This document shows positions 60,846 to 64,000 of a DNA stretch of 64,000 nt, piece after piece; position 1 is the stretch's first letter; each line of letters starts with the position of its first letter. The notes below the pieces were generated by a model. It ran no database searches. It was not told the DNA's origin and saw only the letters and a list, made by a program, of their open reading frames with translations. The stretch covers positions 1 to 64,000 of the forward strand of contig JBKBNP010000016.1 of the NCBI GenBank assembly GCA_046295215.1. Reading direction: 5' to 3'. Source of the stretch: Szabonella sp046295215. GTDB taxonomy: Bacteria; Pseudomonadota; Alphaproteobacteria; Rhodobacterales; Rhodobacteraceae. Made by a program: the position numbers and the translations under genes.

Positions 60846-61712
60846 ATGCCCCCCGACGCCCCCCGACGCCCGCTTCCCTGCCCCCAAAGCGATGCGCTGA
60901 TTGCCGACCCCGATGGTGGCATGGACCGCCTCCTGGAAATCATGGCCCGCCTGCGCGACCCCCAAACCGGCTGCCCCTGGGACATCGAGCAGGATTTCGC
61001 CTCCATCGCCCCCTATACGGTGGAGGAGGCGCATGAGGTGGCCGACGCCATCGAGCGGCAGGACTGGGCCGACCTGCGCGGCGAACTGGGCGATCTGTTG
61101 CTGCAAACCGTGTTCCATGCGCGGATTGCCGAGGATGTCGGGCTCTTTGATTTCCACGATGTGAACCGCGCCATTTGCGACAAGATGATCGCGCGCCACC
61201 CGCATGTGTTCGGCACCGAATCGCGCGACAAGACCCCCGCCCAACAGACCGTCGACTGGGAGGCGATCAAGGCCGCCGAACGGGCGGGCAAGGCAGAATC
61301 CGGCGTGCTGGACGGCATCGCCATGGGCCTGCCCGCACTGACCCGCGCGGTGAAGCTGCAAAAACGTGCGGCCCGCGTGGGCTTCGACTGGCCCTCCACC
61401 GATGAGGTCGTGGCCAAGATCACCGAGGAAGCCGCCGAACTGGCCGAGGCCCGCGACCGGCTGACGCAAGCCGAGGTGGTGGAGGAATTTGGTGACCTCC
61501 TGTTTGTCATCGCCAACCTCGCCCGGCATCTGGAGGTGGACCCCGAAGCCGCCCTGCGCGCAGCCAATTCAAAATTCACTCGCCGGTTCAAACGGATAGA
61601 GTCATTTCTTGCAGAGAAGAACAAACGCCCCGCAGACAGTGACCTTGCCGAAATGGATGCGCTCTGGAACCGCGCCAAGGCCGAGGAGAAGGCGGCAAAG
61701 GTGCCCAAATAG
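60846..61712 (+). CDS. mazG: Nucleoside triphosphate pyrophosphohydrolase
   Basis: 288 residues from the ATG at 60846; an internal ATG at 60921 (MDRLLEIMARL) is the minimal alternative. Two tandem MazG domains are present. The first has GCPWDIEQDFASIAPYTVEE with AHEVADAIE; its metal-binding ExxE12ExxD pattern runs through VEEAHEVADAIE and LRGELGDLLLQ. The second has ITEEAAELAEARD and EEFGDLLFVIANL. It hydrolyses non-canonical or excess NTPs to NMP and pyrophosphate and can lower ppGpp. No mazEF neighbour. Confidence 0.95.
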   Translation: MPPDAPRRPLPCPQSDALIADPDGGMDRLLEIMARLRDPQTGCPWDIEQDFASIAPYTVEEAHEVADAIERQDWADLRGELGDLLLQTVFHARIAEDVGLFDFHDVNRAICDKMIARHPHVFGTESRDKTPAQQTVDWEAIKAAERAGKAESGVLDGIAMGLPALTRAVKLQKRAARVGFDWPSTDEVVAKITEEAAELAEARDRLTQAEVVEEFGDLLFVIANLARHLEVDPEAALRAANSKFTRRFKRIESFLAEKNKRPADSDLAEMDALWNRAKAEEKAAKVPK

Positions 61713-61796
61713 TTTTCCGACCAATTCAATCGGATATTGACTTGACCATTTCTGTCGGATTTAACATCGCCCATAAACCGACTAAAGAGGTCAACA

Positions 61797-62798
61797 ATGC
61801 GTCTTCCCCTTCTCGCCCTTGCGCTCTGCAGCACCGCCCTTCCGGCATTTGCCCAGGAGGTGAATGTCTACACCACCCGCCAGCCCTTCCTGATCGAGCC
61901 GGTGATGGAGGCCTTCACCGCCGCGACCGGCATCAAGGTGAACCTCGCCCATATCGACAAGGGGCTGGTGGAGCGGCTGAAATCCGAAGGCAGCCGGTCG
62001 CCCGCCGATCTGGTGATGACGGTGGATATCGCCAACCTCCAGCAGATCGTCGACGCCGATGTGCTGCAACCGGTGGACAATGAAACGCTGAAATCCGCCG
62101 TGCCCGAGGCGCTGCGCAGCCCCGATGACCTGTGGTTCGCGCTGACCTCGCGCGCCCGCGTCGTCTATGCCCACAAGGACCGCGTGGCCGATGGCGAGGT
62201 CACGACCTATGAGGATCTGGCCTCGGACAAGTGGAAGGGCCGCATCTGCACCCGTCCGGGCGTGCATGACTACAACCTCGCCCTGCTGGCCGCCGTCATC
62301 GCCCATCATGGCGAGGAAGCCGCGAAGGACTGGGCCGCAGGCCTCAAGGCCAATCTGGCGAAAAAGCCCGAAGGCAATGACCGGGGACAGGTCAAGGCGA
62401 TCTGGGCCGGGGAATGCGACATCAGCCTGACCAACACCTATTACATGGGGGCGATGCTGGCCGATGACGAACAGAAGGCCTGGGCGGAATCGGTCCGCAT
62501 CGTGTTCCCGACCTTCGAGAATGGCGGCACGCATCTCAACGTTTCGGGTGTGGCGATGACCAAGGCCGCGCCCAACAAGGACGATGCGGTCAGACTGATG
62601 GAATTCCTCGTCTCCCCCACCGCACAGGCGATCTATGCCGAGACGAACCACGAATATCCGGTGCTGGAAGGTGCGGCCCTGTCGGATCTGGTGGCAAGCT
62701 GGGGCGCGCTGGTGCCGGACAGCCTCAACCTGACCGATCTGGCGAAACTGCGCCCGGCGGCGCTGCGCATCATGGAAGAGGTCAATTACGACGGCTGA
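61797..62798 (+). CDS. Iron(III) ABC-transporter substrate-binding protein (FbpA/FutA family)
   Basis: 333 residues with signal peptide MRLPLLALALCSTALPAFAQ. VNVYTTRQPFLIEPVMEAFT, GIKVNLAHIDKGLVERLKSE and GEVTTYEDLASDKWKGRICT are FbpA blocks. The iron-binding tyrosine pair is in TNTYYMGAML, and another candidate Tyr is in VNVYTTRQ. FbpA delivers ferric iron to an FbpB/FbpC permease-ATPase, but no such genes follow; a scaffold gap begins 66 bases after the stop. The upstream 84 bases are AT-rich with TTGACT (61737) and TTTAAC (61760), 17 bases apart, and a TCCGA/TCGGA inverted pair (61716-61734). AGAGG precedes the ATG. Confidence 0.9.
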   Translation: MRLPLLALALCSTALPAFAQEVNVYTTRQPFLIEPVMEAFTAATGIKVNLAHIDKGLVERLKSEGSRSPADLVMTVDIANLQQIVDADVLQPVDNETLKSAVPEALRSPDDLWFALTSRARVVYAHKDRVADGEVTTYEDLASDKWKGRICTRPGVHDYNLALLAAVIAHHGEEAAKDWAAGLKANLAKKPEGNDRGQVKAIWAGECDISLTNTYYMGAMLADDEQKAWAESVRIVFPTFENGGTHLNVSGVAMTKAAPNKDDAVRLMEFLVSPTAQAIYAETNHEYPVLEGAALSDLVASWGALVPDSLNLTDLAKLRPAALRIMEEVNYDG

Positions 62799-62864
62799 GA
62801 ACAGTCGGGCAGAGGCTGGGGGGGGGGGGGTGGGGGGTGGGGAAAAGGCGCCCACACCGCGAGT

Positions 62865-62874
62865 NNNNNNNNNN
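62865..62874. other. Assembly gap (10 N) flanked by G-tracts
   Basis: Ten N bases break the sequence here. A 13-base G run lies 34 bases to the left (62818-62830, followed by shorter G runs) and a 12-base G run 42 bases to the right (62917-62928). Ten N is a common placeholder for a gap of unknown size. Such G runs are unlike anything else in the window and may be low-quality read ends. Bases 62799-62992 should not be trusted for annotation. Confidence 0.95.
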
Positions 62875-62992
62875 TCTTTTACTTTGTAATTTCCGCGTGC
62901 TTATACCTGTGGGGCTGGGGGGGGGGGGCGCTTTTTGGCGTTTGCACAAACCGCCCCCTCTCCGCTTTTCTGACCCGAAATCAGGAGCCGCC

Positions 62993-63955
62993 ATGACCGC
63001 CAATACCCCCCGCAAGATCATCATCGACACCGACCCCGGACAGGACGACGCCGTGGCCATCCTGCTGGCGCTGGCCTCGCCCGCCGAGCTGGAGGTTCTG
63101 GGCATCACGGCGGTCGCGGGCAATGTGCCGCTGGCCCTGACGGCGAAAAACGCGCGCATCGTCTGCGAGTTGGCCGGGGCGGTGGATGTGCCGGTCTTTG
63201 CCGGCTGCGACGCACCGATCAGACGCAAGCTGGTGACGGCAGAGCATGTCCATGGCAAGACCGGGCTCGACGGCCCGCAACTGCCCGCCCCCACAATGCA
63301 GCTACAAGCGCAGCACGCTGTCGATTTCCTGATCGAAACCCTGCGCCGCGAGCCGCCCCAGACGGTCACGCTCTGCCCGCTCGGGCCGCTGACCAATATC
63401 GCGACCGCGCTGCAACGCGCCCCCGACATTGCCGCCCGCATCCGCCAGATCGTGCTGATGGGTGGGGCCTATTTCGAGGTGGGCAACATCACCCCCGCTG
63501 CCGAGTTCAACATTTATGTCGATCCGGAAGCTGCTGATATTGTTTTCAGATCTGGGATTGACCTTGTGGTGCTTCCGCTTGACGTAACCCACAAGGTGCT
63601 GACCACCGGGCCGCGGGTGGATGCCTTCCGTGCGCTTGGAACCGAAGTCGGGCGCATGGTCGCGGAATGGACCGATTTCTTTGAACGTTTCGACAAGGAA
63701 AAATACGGATCGAACGGCGCGCCGCTGCATGATCCTTGCGTGATCGCCTGGCTGCTCCGGCCCGATCTCTTCACCGGGCGGCACATCAATGTGGAGATCG
63801 AGACCGGATCGGACCTGACGCTGGGCATGACCGTGGCCGATTGGTGGCGCGTCACCGACCGTGCGCCCAATGCGCTGTTTCTGGGTGATGTCGATGCTGA
63901 TGGCTTCTTCGCGCTGCTGACCGAACGATTGGCCCGCCTGCCGATCCGCGCGTGA
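62993..63955 (+). CDS. Inosine-uridine-preferring nucleoside hydrolase
   Basis: 320 residues from the ATG with CAGGAG upstream; the frame runs on upstream into the gap but is not coding. The calcium-binding signature is IIIDTDPGQDDAVAILLALA at residues 9-28. Further family marks are LCPLGPLTNIATALQRAP, QIVLMGGAYFEVGNITPAAE with FNIYVDPEAA, and the catalytic His in GSNGAPLHDPCVIAWLL. It cleaves ribonucleosides to base and ribose for salvage. A transporter partner is not visible. The 3' end is followed after 5 bases by a GC hairpin. Confidence 0.95.
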   Translation: MTANTPRKIIIDTDPGQDDAVAILLALASPAELEVLGITAVAGNVPLALTAKNARIVCELAGAVDVPVFAGCDAPIRRKLVTAEHVHGKTGLDGPQLPAPTMQLQAQHAVDFLIETLRREPPQTVTLCPLGPLTNIATALQRAPDIAARIRQIVLMGGAYFEVGNITPAAEFNIYVDPEAADIVFRSGIDLVVLPLDVTHKVLTTGPRVDAFRALGTEVGRMVAEWTDFFERFDKEKYGSNGAPLHDPCVIAWLLRPDLFTGRHINVEIETGSDLTLGMTVADWWRVTDRAPNALFLGDVDADGFFALLTERLARLPIRA

Positions 63956-63960
63956 CGGCC

Positions 63961-63977
63961 GGGGGGCGCTGCCCCCC
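63961..63977. repeat. GGGGGGC/GCCCCCC hairpin, partial copy C of the dispersed repeat
   Basis: GGGGGGC-GCT-GCCCCCC is the reverse complement of the terminal palindrome in copies A and B. It follows the nucleoside-hydrolase stop by 5 bases. If it is a reverse-oriented copy, the conserved leading block should lie outside the window to the right. The hairpin may also terminate transcription. Confidence 0.45.
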
Positions 63978-64000
63978 GACAGCGCCTTTGCAGAGCAAAG

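Noticed and set aside
62818..62928. G-runs considered as a mobile-element edge or G-quadruplex
   Set aside because: They flank ten N bases, so low-quality sequence or a scaffold join is the simpler explanation.

Overview
The window reads as a stretch of core chromosome from a GC-rich alphaproteobacterium of the Rhodobacteraceae (Rhodobacter/Paracoccus-like). Supporting signs are the gene order accB-accC-aat-DUF2155-NDUFA12, the prfA-prmC-DUF4167 cluster, a RodZ-like gene beside ispG, a hemA-type (Shemin pathway) 5-aminolevulinate synthase preceded by a perfect FNR/FnrL box, and a LexA box of the alphaproteobacterial direct-repeat type GTTC-N7-GTTC in front of uvrA. I see no integrase, transposase, prophage, CRISPR array or rRNA. 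A run of 10 N flanked by long G tracts near 62.87 kb marks a scaffold gap.

Layout. 0-6 kb: a CBS-domain gene (cut by the window edge), a LysR regulator, and a valine-catabolic cluster (mmsA, acyl-CoA dehydrogenase, 3-hydroxyisobutyryl-CoA hydrolase, mmsB; the last three overlap by 4 bases). Its two promoter regions share a TGCAA-centred motif. 6-20 kb: small membrane/secreted proteins, uvrA, two MFS transporters, lpd, DUF924, a GNAT acetyltransferase, queA and a giant AsmA/YhdP-like envelope protein. 20-25.5 kb: peroxiredoxin, an unrecognised helical protein with a hydrophobic core, a DUF455 ferritin-like protein, and an M23 peptidase-bactofilin pair. 25.5-31 kb: prfB, PBP1A, an AMIN/Amidase_3 protein and an aminotransferase. 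31-37.6 kb: DsbA-like protein, ispG, RodZ-like protein, hemA, a DUF4189-like secreted protein and tRNA-Asp(GTC). 37.6-45.2 kb: flavin amine oxidase, preA/preT (dihydropyrimidine dehydrogenase), accBC, aat, DUF2155, NDUFA12. 45.2-45.8 kb: a disrupted gene. 45.8-64 kb: clpX, clpP, a photolyase-like protein, a CAP-domain protein, an orphan histidine kinase, MBL hydrolase, DUF4167, prmC, prfA, an AI-2E-family permease, a diamine aminotransferase-agmatinase-DUF1499 operon, an M20 amidohydrolase, mazG, an iron-binding protein and a nucleoside hydrolase.

Most of the window is ordinary housekeeping. The parts that stand out are: (i) the 20.8-21.8 kb orphan, a helical protein with a central hydrophobic hairpin-like segment, overlapping the DUF455 start codon; (ii) a photolyase relative with its FAD-binding domain first and a Rossmann-like segment last; (iii) two disrupted small genes (6.04 kb and 45.25 kb); (iv) a dispersed 60-70-base palindromic repeat; and (v) several readable operators (LexA, FnrL, the TGCAA motif, and a possible persulfide-sensor site before a DUF2892 gene).
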